Shown piece after piece: positions 26,989 through 35,176 of a DNA stretch of 64,000 nucleotides. A model generated the notes under the pieces. The model was not told the DNA's origin, did no database searches, and saw only the letters and a program-made list of their open reading frames with translations. The DNA is from Buttiauxella sp965119215 (GTDB lineage: Bacteria; Pseudomonadota; Gammaproteobacteria; Enterobacterales; Enterobacteriaceae): positions 70,440 through 134,439 of the forward strand of contig CBCPKK010000022.1 in assembly GCA_965119215.1 (NCBI GenBank), in the 5' to 3' direction. The translations under genes and the position numbers were made by a program. The number at the start of each line of letters is the position of its first letter. Within the stretch, counting starts at the first letter, position 1.

Positions 26989-27828
26989 CTATATGGCGGT
27001 TATTACCGCCATTTCTTTTTCTTCACTCTGAGCCACGGAAGTTTTTTCACAGTTTTTGGCTCCTTTCGCGCCTTTCAAAATCAATAACAGCTCTGCCAGG
27101 ATACTTATCGCAATTTCCTCCGGTGTTTCAGCACCAATATCCAGCCCCACAGGGGAGTGAATACAAGCAAGCTGGTTTTCTGAAACCCCATCTTGCATGA
27201 GCTGCTGCTTAAAATGGTGAACTTTTCGACGGCTCGCTAACAGGCCTAAAAAGCGCTTAGGGCGGGGTAATAGCGCGCGAAGCGATTCTTTGTCCTGATG
27301 ATTGGTAGCGATGATTACCAGGCTTTGTTCATCCAGGGGTAAGTCGGCTATTAACTGAGTAAATGTTTCGCCATGCCAACGATGGCAGCATGCGGGGAGT
27401 TCGGTGTGTTCAAGATTTTCTTTCCAGGTATCCAAAATGTGAATATCAAATTTGAGGGGAACGGCTGCTTGAGCAATGGCACGGTTTACATGGCCTGCAC
27501 CTACTAATACCAACGTTGGGCGCTTAGGGTAAACCGCAATATGTACGGTCATGGCACCGCCACAATCAGAACCTACAGCATGTTCCCCTTGCTGCGCCAT
27601 TCGTCCGTGGAAAAGTTGAGATTCGTTGTTTCGTAATGCTTCGTGCGCTTTTTCTAAAACCAGCCGTTCCATCATTCCACCACCAATAGTTCCGCCAGCT
27701 TCACCCGTTTCCGTCACTATCATACTGGCCGAATGGCGGGGGGTTGATCCCCTGCATTCAATAATATGAATCAGTGCAAAGCTCTTGTTTTCAGTTTCAC
27801 AGCGGTTCGCAATCTGAAAAATTGCCAT
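26989..27828 (-). CDS. XdhC/CoxI-family molybdenum-enzyme maturation factor
   Basis: A 279-residue protein of the family that inserts sulfurated molybdenum cofactor into xanthine dehydrogenases. The N-terminal XdhC/CoxI part has CRGSTPRHSASMIVTETGE, GGTIGGGMMERLVLEKA and GSDCGGAMTVHI. The C-terminal Rossmann part has VLVGAGHVNRAIAQAA and ASRRKVHHF, ending LDIGAETPEEIAISILAEL. It occupies the place of yqeB in the E. coli cluster, but E. coli YqeB is almost twice as long (541), so I do not use that name. A sigma-54-type promoter precedes it. The likely client is the fused XdhAB enzyme. Confidence 0.85.
   Translation of the reverse strand: MAIFQIANRCETENKSFALIHIIECRGSTPRHSASMIVTETGEAGGTIGGGMMERLVLEKAHEALRNNESQLFHGRMAQQGEHAVGSDCGGAMTVHIAVYPKRPTLVLVGAGHVNRAIAQAAVPLKFDIHILDTWKENLEHTELPACCHRWHGETFTQLIADLPLDEQSLVIIATNHQDKESLRALLPRPKRFLGLLASRRKVHHFKQQLMQDGVSENQLACIHSPVGLDIGAETPEEIAISILAELLLILKGAKGAKNCEKTSVAQSEEKEMAVITAI
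26993..27023. terminator. Terminator at the yqeA / XdhC-type convergence
   Basis: Stem ATGGCGGT/ACCGCCAT with loop TATT followed by TTCTTTTTCTT on the plus strand. The hairpin sits within the last codons of the convergent gene. Confidence 0.75.
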
Positions 27829-27866
27829 AACAACTCCTGTAATTAGGATTTTACTGTCTTTACCGA

Positions 27867-27882
27867 TGCAAGAATTGTGCCC
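27867..27882 (-). promoter_or_regulatory. Sigma-54-type promoter of the XdhC-type chaperone gene
   Basis: On the minus strand GGGCACAATTCTTGCA has GG and GC at correct offset, differing from the consensus at the first base and one spacer-edge base. It lies about 38 bases upstream of the start codon. Confidence 0.65.
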
Positions 27883-27928
27883 TGATGGGAAGCCCGATTC
27901 TGACTGGATTGCACTCGTTTTTATTTCT

Positions 27929-28065
27929 CATTCCGAGAATATATTTATTAATTTGAAAATAACACACCGAGAAGTAAAAAAGGCAGGAATCAAAAAGAAA
28001 GATATTAACTTAAACATGCGATCACCTTCACATATTATGAATTGGCTCTGATTCAATTCTCGGTG
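27929..28065. promoter_or_regulatory. Shared activator region between two divergent sigma-54-type promoters
   Basis: The 314 bases between the chaperone gene and ygfK hold no gene. Between the two sigma-54 cores lie TTCCGAGAAT (27931-27940), CACCGAGAA (27965-27973) and its perfect inverse TTCTCGGTG (28057-28065), which touches the ygfK -24 element. A GAATTG/CAATTC dyad spans 28039-28059. These repeated CCGAGAA words are candidates for YgeV enhancer sites serving both directions. Confidence 0.45.
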
Positions 28066-28081
28066 TGGCGCAGTTGTTGCT
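28066..28081 (+). promoter_or_regulatory. Sigma-54-type promoter of ygfK-ssnA-permease operon
   Basis: TGGCGCAGTTGTTGCT keeps the invariant GG and GC with correct spacing and a full TTGCT -12 element. It lies 62 bases before the ygfK ATG. Confidence 0.75.
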
Positions 28082-28142
28082 TCTGTAGTGAATAAAAGCC
28101 GCCAACGAGGCGGGATATTTACCATTTAAGGAGCAATGACTG

Positions 28143-31100
28143 ATGAGTGATATTATGCGCCCGATTCCATTTGGTGAACTTCTGAACAGAATGTTTGCTG
28201 AGTATGAAGAGAATCGCTCTATTTTTGGCATTCCTGAAACGGAATTTTATCCGCGAAATCCGGGTAAGCAGTTAACCATTTTTGGTGAAACTTGTGATAC
28301 CCCCGTTGGCCCAGCGGCCGGGCCACATACGCAACTGGCTCAAAACATTATCACTTCCTGGCTAACCGGCGGGAGTTTTATCGAACTCAAAACGGTGCAA
28401 ATCCTTGACAGGCTTGAGCTTGAGAAACCGTGTATTGATGCGGAAGACGAAGCGTTTAATACCGAGTGGTCAACAGAATTTACGCTGCTTAAAGCCTGGG
28501 ATGAATACGCTAAAGCCTGGTTTGCATTATGGTTACTGGAAGAGATTTTCACACCACGTCATACGCAAGGTGGCCGATCATTTATATTTAATATGAGTGT
28601 GGGGTATAACCTAGAGGGAATTAAACAACCTCCTATGCAGAAATTCATCAATGAGATGATGGACGCCACTTCCAATCCAAAATTCGCGGCTTATCGCCAA
28701 CAATTAAAAACTTTTATCTCGCGTGACTCATTCATTTCATTAATGGGTTTAGGTGCAAGACAAAAAACGTTAGCCACTTTACCTGAGCGTATTTCTAACA
28801 CCATGGTAAAAGGCGTAACGCTTTCTACTATGCACGGTTGCCCACCTCAAGAAATTGAGTCTATTTGCAGTTATATGCTCACCGAAAAGAAACTGCACAC
28901 TTTTGTAAAACTTAATCCGACATTATTAGGTTATGCAAAAGTTCGTGCCATTCTTGATAGCTGTGGATTTGATTATATTGGGTTAAAAGAAGAGTCGTTT
29001 GCTCACGATCTCAAACTCGATCGCGCTCTGGAAATGTTGCAACGCTTGATTGCGCAGGGGAAAACGGTTGGACGTGAATTTGGCGTTAAACTGACTAACA
29101 CGCTTGGCACCATCAACCATAAAGGCCGTCTGCCGGGCGAAGAAATGTATATGTCCGGGCGCGCGCTGTACCCGTTGTCGATAAACGTTGCGGCGCTACT
29201 CTCTCGTGAATTTGGCGGTGAACTGGCCATTTCTTATTCTGGCGGTGCCAGCCAGTTTAATATTGCCGATATTTTTGCCACCGGTATTCACCCGATCACC
29301 ATGGCGACCGATCTGCTTAAACCCGGCGGTTATATGCGACTTGCGCAGTGTGCCAGTGTTCTGGCTACAGCGCAGGGGTGGGAACAAAAATCAGTCGACG
29401 TGGCACGTCTGGATAAGCTCGCAGACGCGGCATTGACGCAAAACTGGACGCAGAAAGAGTGGAAAAGCAAAGATACCATTGATGCTGGTGGCCCACTTCC
29501 GTTAACCAACTGTTACGTTGCACCTTGTGTTACGGCCTGCGCCATTAAGCAAGACATACCAGAATATCTGCGTTTAGCGGGCGAAGGGCGCTATGCCGAT
29601 GCGCTGGAGTTAATCTATCAGCGCAATGCGTTACCTGCGATTACTGGCCATATTTGCGACCATCAATGCCAGTACAATTGCACCCGCCTTGATTATGAAA
29701 ACTCACTGAATATTCGCGCTATTAAAGATTTAGTTGTCGCGAAAGGGTCCGCTGAATACCGCACACGCTGGCACAAGCCTGCTGGGTCCGGTGTAAGACA
29801 TCCGGTAGCGGTGATTGGTGCCGGGCCAGCAGGGCTTGCAGCGGGTTACTTCCTCGCCAGGGCGGGGCACCAGGTGACGCTATTTGAACGTGAAGCCGAT
29901 GCTGGTGGCGTGGTGCGTAATATCGTTCCGCAATTCCGTATTCCGGAAGAAAAAATACGCCATGACATTGATTTTGTTGCTGCTCACGGTGTTAAGTTTG
30001 TCTTCAATTGCGACCCGAATCTGACGGTTGAAAAACTCAAAGAGAAAGGCTTCCACTATGTTTGCATTGGTATCGGCGCTGAAAGTAATAGCGGCATATC
30101 TTTAGCCGGAGATAACCGTAACGTTCATAAATCCTTTGACTTCCTGCGCGCATTCAACCGTGGTGAAGCAGTAAATCCTGGGCGGCATGTTGCCGTGGTC
30201 GGCGCCGGGAATACGGCAATGGACTGTGCAAGAGCGGCTTTGCGTGTTTCCGGCGTGGAATCTGCAACCATCATTTACCGCCGCAGTAAAAACGAAATGC
30301 CAGCCTGGCCTGAAGAAGTGGAAGAAGCAGAACTCGATGGGGTTAAGTTCCGTTTTCTGGCTAACCCAGAACAGTTCGACATTGACGGAAAGCTTCTGGT
30401 TCGGGTGATGGAGCTAGGCGAGCCGGATGCTCAGGGGCGTCGTAAACCGGTTGCCACTGAAAAAACTGAAACCTTGTCCATTGATTCACTGATTTCTGCC
30501 GTCGGCGAAAGTCCGAACTATGCGCTGTTGTCCCGAATGGGCGTGCCTTTAGATGCGCAAGGGTACCCAGATATTTGTTCGCAAACGCTGGAAACCAAAA
30601 ATCCTGGCGTGTTCCTGATTGGTGATGTGCAAAGTGGCCCGTCGTCTATCGTTGCTGCAATTGCAGGAGCCAGGAAAGCAACTGATACCATTCTTTCTCG
30701 CGAAAATATCCGTTCAGATAAAGGCGATAAGCGCTGGCTAAATAACGATCCTATTGCCACTTATGCACGTAAAGGGCGTATTGCTGTTCAACAACTGAAA
30801 GCTGATGCGGGTGATGCCTTCGCACGGCAGGAGGCGGAACGTTGCCTTGAGTGCAATTATGTCTGCGCAAAATGTGTTGATGTTTGCCCTAACCGCGCCA
30901 ACATCTCGCTGGCAGTACCTGGCTTTAAAGACCGTTATCAAACCCTTCATCTGGATGCGTACTGCAACGAATGCGGTAACTGCGCACAATTCTGCCCGTG
31001 GCAGGGCAAACCTTACAAAGACAAATTCACCATCTTTAGCCTCGAAAAAGACTTCGTTAATAGCACCAATCCGGGCTTCTGGTGGCAAAGCAATCAATGC

Positions 31101-31250
31101 CTTATTCGCCATCAGCAACAGGTCTGGAATATTGCCGTTGAACCGGACGGGAAGCTAAGCAATGTACCGGATGAACTGGCAGAAGTGTGCGCCATTATCT
31201 CCCACGTAACACAACATCACAGCTACCTGCTGGGCAGCGTTGAGGAATAA
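28143..31250 (+). CDS. ygfK: YgfK iron-sulfur flavoprotein (putative selenate/purine reductase subunit)
   Basis: A 1035-residue protein (E. coli YgfK 1032). Residues 1-430 resemble the dihydropyrimidine dehydrogenase barrel (ETCDTPVGPAAGPHTQLAQN, MHGCPPQEIESI). A GltD-like middle follows with CITACAIKQ-type cysteines (PCVTACAIKQDIP, CDHQCQYNC), FAD motif IGAGPAGLAAGYFLARAG and NADP motif VGAGNTAMDCARAAL. C-terminal ferredoxin motifs are CAKCVDVCPNRA and CNECGNCAQFCP. It was first linked to selenate reduction, but this gene set is now tied to anaerobic uric acid use, where YgfK is a candidate reductase. It heads an operon with ssnA (2-base gap) and the permease. Confidence 0.92.
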   Translation: MSDIMRPIPFGELLNRMFAEYEENRSIFGIPETEFYPRNPGKQLTIFGETCDTPVGPAAGPHTQLAQNIITSWLTGGSFIELKTVQILDRLELEKPCIDAEDEAFNTEWSTEFTLLKAWDEYAKAWFALWLLEEIFTPRHTQGGRSFIFNMSVGYNLEGIKQPPMQKFINEMMDATSNPKFAAYRQQLKTFISRDSFISLMGLGARQKTLATLPERISNTMVKGVTLSTMHGCPPQEIESICSYMLTEKKLHTFVKLNPTLLGYAKVRAILDSCGFDYIGLKEESFAHDLKLDRALEMLQRLIAQGKTVGREFGVKLTNTLGTINHKGRLPGEEMYMSGRALYPLSINVAALLSREFGGELAISYSGGASQFNIADIFATGIHPITMATDLLKPGGYMRLAQCASVLATAQGWEQKSVDVARLDKLADAALTQNWTQKEWKSKDTIDAGGPLPLTNCYVAPCVTACAIKQDIPEYLRLAGEGRYADALELIYQRNALPAITGHICDHQCQYNCTRLDYENSLNIRAIKDLVVAKGSAEYRTRWHKPAGSGVRHPVAVIGAGPAGLAAGYFLARAGHQVTLFEREADAGGVVRNIVPQFRIPEEKIRHDIDFVAAHGVKFVFNCDPNLTVEKLKEKGFHYVCIGIGAESNSGISLAGDNRNVHKSFDFLRAFNRGEAVNPGRHVAVVGAGNTAMDCARAALRVSGVESATIIYRRSKNEMPAWPEEVEEAELDGVKFRFLANPEQFDIDGKLLVRVMELGEPDAQGRRKPVATEKTETLSIDSLISAVGESPNYALLSRMGVPLDAQGYPDICSQTLETKNPGVFLIGDVQSGPSSIVAAIAGARKATDTILSRENIRSDKGDKRWLNNDPIATYARKGRIAVQQLKADAGDAFARQEAERCLECNYVCAKCVDVCPNRANISLAVPGFKDRYQTLHLDAYCNECGNCAQFCPWQGKPYKDKFTIFSLEKDFVNSTNPGFWWQSNQCLIRHQQQVWNIAVEPDGKLSNVPDELAEVCAIISHVTQHHSYLLGSVEE

Positions 31251-31252
31251 TC

Positions 31253-32575
31253 ATGCTAATTTTGAAAAATGCAACGGCGGTCCAGTTTTCACCTGCAAGC
31301 GTTCGGGAAAACGTAGATATCGTCGTTGATGGAAGCACCATCATTGAAGTTGGTGGCAATCTGTCTGCCAAATACCCGCAGGCCGTATGCAAAGAGATGC
31401 GCGGGCGCATTGTGATGCCGGGTTTGGTTTGTGCGCATAACCATTTCTATTCTGGCCTGTCTCGGGGAATTATGGCGTCTATTGCGCCATGCCCAGACTT
31501 TATCTCTACGCTAAAAAACCTGTGGTGGCGGCTGGATCGTGCGCTGGATGAAGAGTCGCTTTATTACAGTGGTGTGATTTGTTCATTAGAAGCGATTCGC
31601 CATGGTTGCAGCGCGGTTATCGATCACCATGCATCACCTTCTTATATCAAAGGCTCGTTAAATATCCTGCGCAAGGGCTTCCTTGAAGCAGGGTTGCGCG
31701 GCATGACCTGCTACGAAACCACCGATCGCAACGGTGGGCTGGCTGAACTGGAAAAAGGCATTGAAGAGAACGTCGCCTTTGCACAGCTTATCGATAAAGA
31801 GAAAGCAGCAGGGTCAACTTATCTGGTGGAAGCGCACATCGGTGCTCACGCACCGTTTACGTTGCCAGATGAAGGGTTACATCTGCTTAAAGATGCCCTT
31901 GAGATAACAGGGCGCGGGCTTCACATTCATGTTGCAGAAGACAGTTACGACGTTTCTCATAGCCACGACAAATATGGCACCGATCCGGTTGTACGCCTGG
32001 ATAATGCAGGGTTGATAAGCCAGAAAACCCTGATTGCCCACGGGTTGTATCTCAGCGATGCCGAAGTTGTGGTCATTAATCAGCGTGGTGTCACGCTTGC
32101 ACATAATGCACGTTCAAACATGAACAACCACGTCGGTTATAACCAACAGCTCACCGCACTTAAACGTGTCGCGCTGGGTACCGATGGTATTGGAGCGGAT
32201 ATGTTTGAAGAGCTGAAGTTTGCCTACTTTAAGCACCGCGATGCAGGTGGCCCGTTGTGGCCAGACGGTTTCCTCAACATGTTGCAGCAGGGAAATAACA
32301 TCCTCGAAGAGAATTTCAATGCTCGCTTTGGGACGCTGGCTGCGGGCTATCAGGCCGATCTCACTATTCTTGACTACATTCCGCCAACGCCGTTGCAGGC
32401 TGAAAATCTCGCAGGGCATTTTGCCTTCGCCATTAACAGCAGCCATGTCGACAGCGTAATGGTGGGCGGCAATATGGTTTATGAAAATAAAGCCTTCCCG
32501 CAAGCCGTTGAGAATCTGTACCGCGAAGCTCAACAAAGTGCGCGGAAACTGTGGGCAAGAATGGACGCTCTATAA
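31253..32575 (+). CDS. ssnA: SsnA amidohydrolase/chlorohydrolase-family protein
   Basis: A 440-residue metal-dependent amidohydrolase (E. coli SsnA 442). The metal-binding His pair is in CAHNHFYSGLSRG (about 61-73), with further ligands in LHIHVAEDSYD, LIAHGLYL and ALGTDGIGADMFEEL (Asp near residue 306). It resembles guanine deaminase and chlorohydrolases. In E. coli SsnA is named for a stationary-phase effect; in purine clusters it is a likely deaminase or ring-opening hydrolase. The exact substrate is unknown. It starts two bases after ygfK. Confidence 0.92.
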   Translation: MLILKNATAVQFSPASVRENVDIVVDGSTIIEVGGNLSAKYPQAVCKEMRGRIVMPGLVCAHNHFYSGLSRGIMASIAPCPDFISTLKNLWWRLDRALDEESLYYSGVICSLEAIRHGCSAVIDHHASPSYIKGSLNILRKGFLEAGLRGMTCYETTDRNGGLAELEKGIEENVAFAQLIDKEKAAGSTYLVEAHIGAHAPFTLPDEGLHLLKDALEITGRGLHIHVAEDSYDVSHSHDKYGTDPVVRLDNAGLISQKTLIAHGLYLSDAEVVVINQRGVTLAHNARSNMNNHVGYNQQLTALKRVALGTDGIGADMFEELKFAYFKHRDAGGPLWPDGFLNMLQQGNNILEENFNARFGTLAAGYQADLTILDYIPPTPLQAENLAGHFAFAINSSHVDSVMVGGNMVYENKAFPQAVENLYREAQQSARKLWARMDAL

Positions 32576-32590
32576 ACAGGAGAGTTTGTC

Positions 32591-34063
32591 ATGAGCAGCA
32601 CAACACTACATGGGGCCGCCTCGCGGCCCGTCGAGCCTGTTGATGAGATTTTGCCCCTCGGATTAATGATTATTTACGGTTTCCAGCATGTGCTTGTGAT
32701 GTATGCAGGTGCAATTGCCGTACCGCTGATTATCGGCAAGGCCGTTGGGTTTACCGATGCACAGATCATTTTGCTAATCAGTACCGACCTCTTTATCTGC
32801 GGGTGCGGCACGATTTTGCAATCGATAGGCATTGGTAAGTGGATTGGTAGCCGCCTGCCCATTGTGCAGGGGTGTACCTTTGCAGCATTGATCCCCTTAG
32901 GGCTGATTGGCCAACAATATGGCATTGCCGGTATTTCAGGTGCAGTCATTGTTGCAGGTATTTTCACCCTGATTTGCGCGCCCTGGATAAGCAGGCTTGT
33001 CCGGTTCTTTCCCAAAGTGGTGATGGGGACGATTGTGACCCTTATTGGGTTATCCATTCTCCCCGTTGCAGGGGGATGGATTGGCGGTGGGAACAGCCAG
33101 GCAGCCGACTTTGGTAGTCTGAGTTCGTTGGTCATGGCCTGCTTCACGCTCATCGTTATTCTTGTGATTTACACCTTTTCCACCGGTATGTTGAAGAATC
33201 TGGCCGTGCTGCTGGGGATTATCATTGGCACGCTGGTGTATTCCTTTCAGGGTAAGCTAACCATTGGTTCATTACAGGACGTGGGCTGGTTTACTTTCCC
33301 TAAAGTCATGCGTTTTGCCACGCCTGAATTTCATCTTGTGCCTGCGGTATTACTGTCGATGGTGATGATTGTGGTCATGGTTGAAACCATGTCATCAATG
33401 ATGGCGATGGGGGAAATCGTGGGCCGCCATGCAGATAAAGACGTACTGAAACGTGGGCTGTTTGCCACCGGAGCCGCAACACTTGTCGCCGGGGTTTTCA
33501 ATATGTTCCCCTACGCGGCATTTGCACAAAACGTGGGGCTGGTGAGTATGACAGGGATACGTAGCCGCTTTATCGTGGGTGTGGCGGGTTGCATTTTGAT
33601 TGTCATGGGCCTGTTTCCTGGGCTTGCCGCTCTGGTTGTTGCGGTACCGAAACCGGTGTTGGGCGGGGCGGGTATTGTGATGTTTGGTATGGTGGCCGTA
33701 GCCGGGATTCGTACACTTGGGCTTGTTGATTATCGTAATAATAATAACGGAATGGTTGTTGCCTTGACGCTAAGTATTGGTTTACTGCCCGTGTTGGTTC
33801 CACAACTTTTCCAGAATTTGCCCAACGAAATAGGGATGTTTTTGCATAGCGGTATCACCATTGGTACGGCAGTCGCGATTATTGCCAACCTTGCGTTAAA
33901 CGGTGGGGGCAGGAAGAAAGAGGAAACCTGCGCACATTGTGAACCAGGCGAAATTGATAATTCGACAACCGCTGCCCGTAGTGCGGCCATTCGAACCGTT
34001 CGTGTGTGGCTGTTGGTTAGAAGAGCTAAAGCAGAACGAGAGGCTAGTCGTAAGTACTCCTGA
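32591..34063 (+). CDS. Nucleobase:cation symporter-2, uric acid/xanthine permease (UacT-like)
   Basis: A 490-residue NCS2/NAT permease with about 14 helical segments in the inner membrane. The signature QNVGLVSMTGIRSR (about 317-330) is of the UacT type (QNVGLVSVT) rather than XanQ (QNNGVIQLTG). The conserved Glu lies in VMVETMSSM, and the helix-1 His in YGFQHVLVMYAGA. The C-terminal tail RTVRVWLLVRRAKAE also parallels UacT. It would bring urate or xanthine into the cell for the cluster it ends. The start follows ACAGGAGAG, 15 bases after ssnA. Confidence 0.85.
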   Translation: MSSTTLHGAASRPVEPVDEILPLGLMIIYGFQHVLVMYAGAIAVPLIIGKAVGFTDAQIILLISTDLFICGCGTILQSIGIGKWIGSRLPIVQGCTFAALIPLGLIGQQYGIAGISGAVIVAGIFTLICAPWISRLVRFFPKVVMGTIVTLIGLSILPVAGGWIGGGNSQAADFGSLSSLVMACFTLIVILVIYTFSTGMLKNLAVLLGIIIGTLVYSFQGKLTIGSLQDVGWFTFPKVMRFATPEFHLVPAVLLSMVMIVVMVETMSSMMAMGEIVGRHADKDVLKRGLFATGAATLVAGVFNMFPYAAFAQNVGLVSMTGIRSRFIVGVAGCILIVMGLFPGLAALVVAVPKPVLGGAGIVMFGMVAVAGIRTLGLVDYRNNNNGMVVALTLSIGLLPVLVPQLFQNLPNEIGMFLHSGITIGTAVAIIANLALNGGGRKKEETCAHCEPGEIDNSTTAARSAAIRTVRVWLLVRRAKAEREASRKYS

Positions 34064-34072
34064 ATGTTGGAG

Positions 34073-34114
34073 TGAGGCTAAGATGGCTACTACATGCGCC
34101 TTAGCCTCTGTTTT
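34073..34114 (+). terminator. Terminator at the right end of the purine block
   Basis: Stem GAGGCTAAG/CTTAGCCTC (9 bp) with a 17-base loop, then TGTTTTA. It separates the permease from glsB and marks the right edge of the inserted block. Confidence 0.8.
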
Positions 34115-34116
34115 AT

Positions 34117-34125
34117 CTGGTATAC
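34117..34125 (+). promoter_or_regulatory. Possible extended -10 promoter of glsB
   Basis: TGGTATACT is an extended -10 element about 36 bases before the glsB GTG, directly after the terminator. No convincing -35 was seen. Confidence 0.4.
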
Positions 34126-34160
34126 TCCTTCGCGCTTAATTCGCTCATCAGGAGTTTGCA

Positions 34161-35087
34161 GTGCCAGGTCAGTTAGATAATCAATTATTAGAAGATATTC
34201 TCACTCAGGTACGGCCACTCATTGGCCGCGGTAAAGTGGCGGATTACATTCCTGCGCTGGCGGAAATTCCAGGTAATAAACTTGGGATTTCGGTATGTAC
34301 TGTCGATGGCGAAGTCTTCAGTGCTGGCGATGCGACAGAGCGCTTTTCTATTCAGTCAATCTCCAAAGTGCTTAGTCTGACGCTTGCTATGGCGCGTTAC
34401 GAAGAACATGAAATCTGGCAGCGAGTCGGCAAAGAACCGTCCGGGCAACCTTTCAATTCCTTACTCCAGTTGGAACTCGAACAAGGCAAACCGCGTAACC
34501 CGTTTATTAATGCCGGAGCACTGGTAGTTTGCGATATGTTGCAAACCCGGCTGAGCGCCCCTAAACAACGCATGTTAGAAGTGGTGCGTGTATTGGCGGA
34601 GCAACCCGATCTGGCTTATGACGCGCGCGTCGCAAAATCTGAGTTTGAGCACTCTGCACGTAATGCGGCAATTGCCTGGCTTATGAAATCATTCGGCAAT
34701 TTTGAGAACGATGTGATTACTGTCTTACAGAATTACTTCCATTATTGCGCGCTGAAAATGAGCTGCCTTGAACTGTCAAAAACCTTCTTATTTCTGGCCA
34801 ACCAGGGGCGGGCATTACATCTTGATGAACCCATTATTACGGCACAACAAGTCCGGCAGATTAATGCCTTGATGGTGACTAGCGGAATGTATGATGGCGC
34901 AGGTGAATTTGCCTATCGGGTAGGGATGCCGGGTAAATCGGGAGTAGGCGGCGGAATTGTTGCTATTGTTCCGCATGAGATGTCTATTGCGGTCTGGTGC
35001 CCGGAACTGGATGCCTCGGGGAACTCGCTGGCAGGCACTGCGGCACTGGAGATTCTGGCACAGCGTATTGGCCGTTCAATATTTTAA
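34161..35087 (+). CDS. glsB: Glutaminase GlsB
   Basis: This cytoplasmic serine-dependent beta-lactamase-fold enzyme hydrolyses glutamine to glutamate and ammonia. The 308 residues equal the E. coli GlsB (YneH) length. The nucleophile Ser66 and Lys69 lie in FSIQSISKVLSLTLA, and NPFINAGALVVCD, SEFEHSARNAAIAWLMKSFG and GKSGVGGGIVAIVPHEMSIAVW are diagnostic. The start is GTG with CAGGAG eight bases upstream. In E. coli glsB follows sad; here the purine block separates them, so glsB needs its own promoter. Confidence 0.95.
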   Translation: MPGQLDNQLLEDILTQVRPLIGRGKVADYIPALAEIPGNKLGISVCTVDGEVFSAGDATERFSIQSISKVLSLTLAMARYEEHEIWQRVGKEPSGQPFNSLLQLELEQGKPRNPFINAGALVVCDMLQTRLSAPKQRMLEVVRVLAEQPDLAYDARVAKSEFEHSARNAAIAWLMKSFGNFENDVITVLQNYFHYCALKMSCLELSKTFLFLANQGRALHLDEPIITAQQVRQINALMVTSGMYDGAGEFAYRVGMPGKSGVGGGIVAIVPHEMSIAVWCPELDASGNSLAGTAALEILAQRIGRSIF

Positions 35088-35176
35088 AAATATGCTAAGC
35101 TAAAATTCGTTTTTTGCACTCGTGCAGTTGTATTACTTCATCAAGCCGTTCATGCATAAATATGAGTTAAAATAGC

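Noticed and set aside
28143..31250. In-frame TGA for selenocysteine in ygfK or neighbouring reductase genes
   Set aside because: All these genes read through without internal TGA, and no SECIS-like hairpin was needed to explain them.
11542..34160. Insertion by an integrase or transposon at the purine block ends
   Set aside because: No integrase, transposase, tRNA or matching direct repeat was seen at either end; only hairpins mark the joins.
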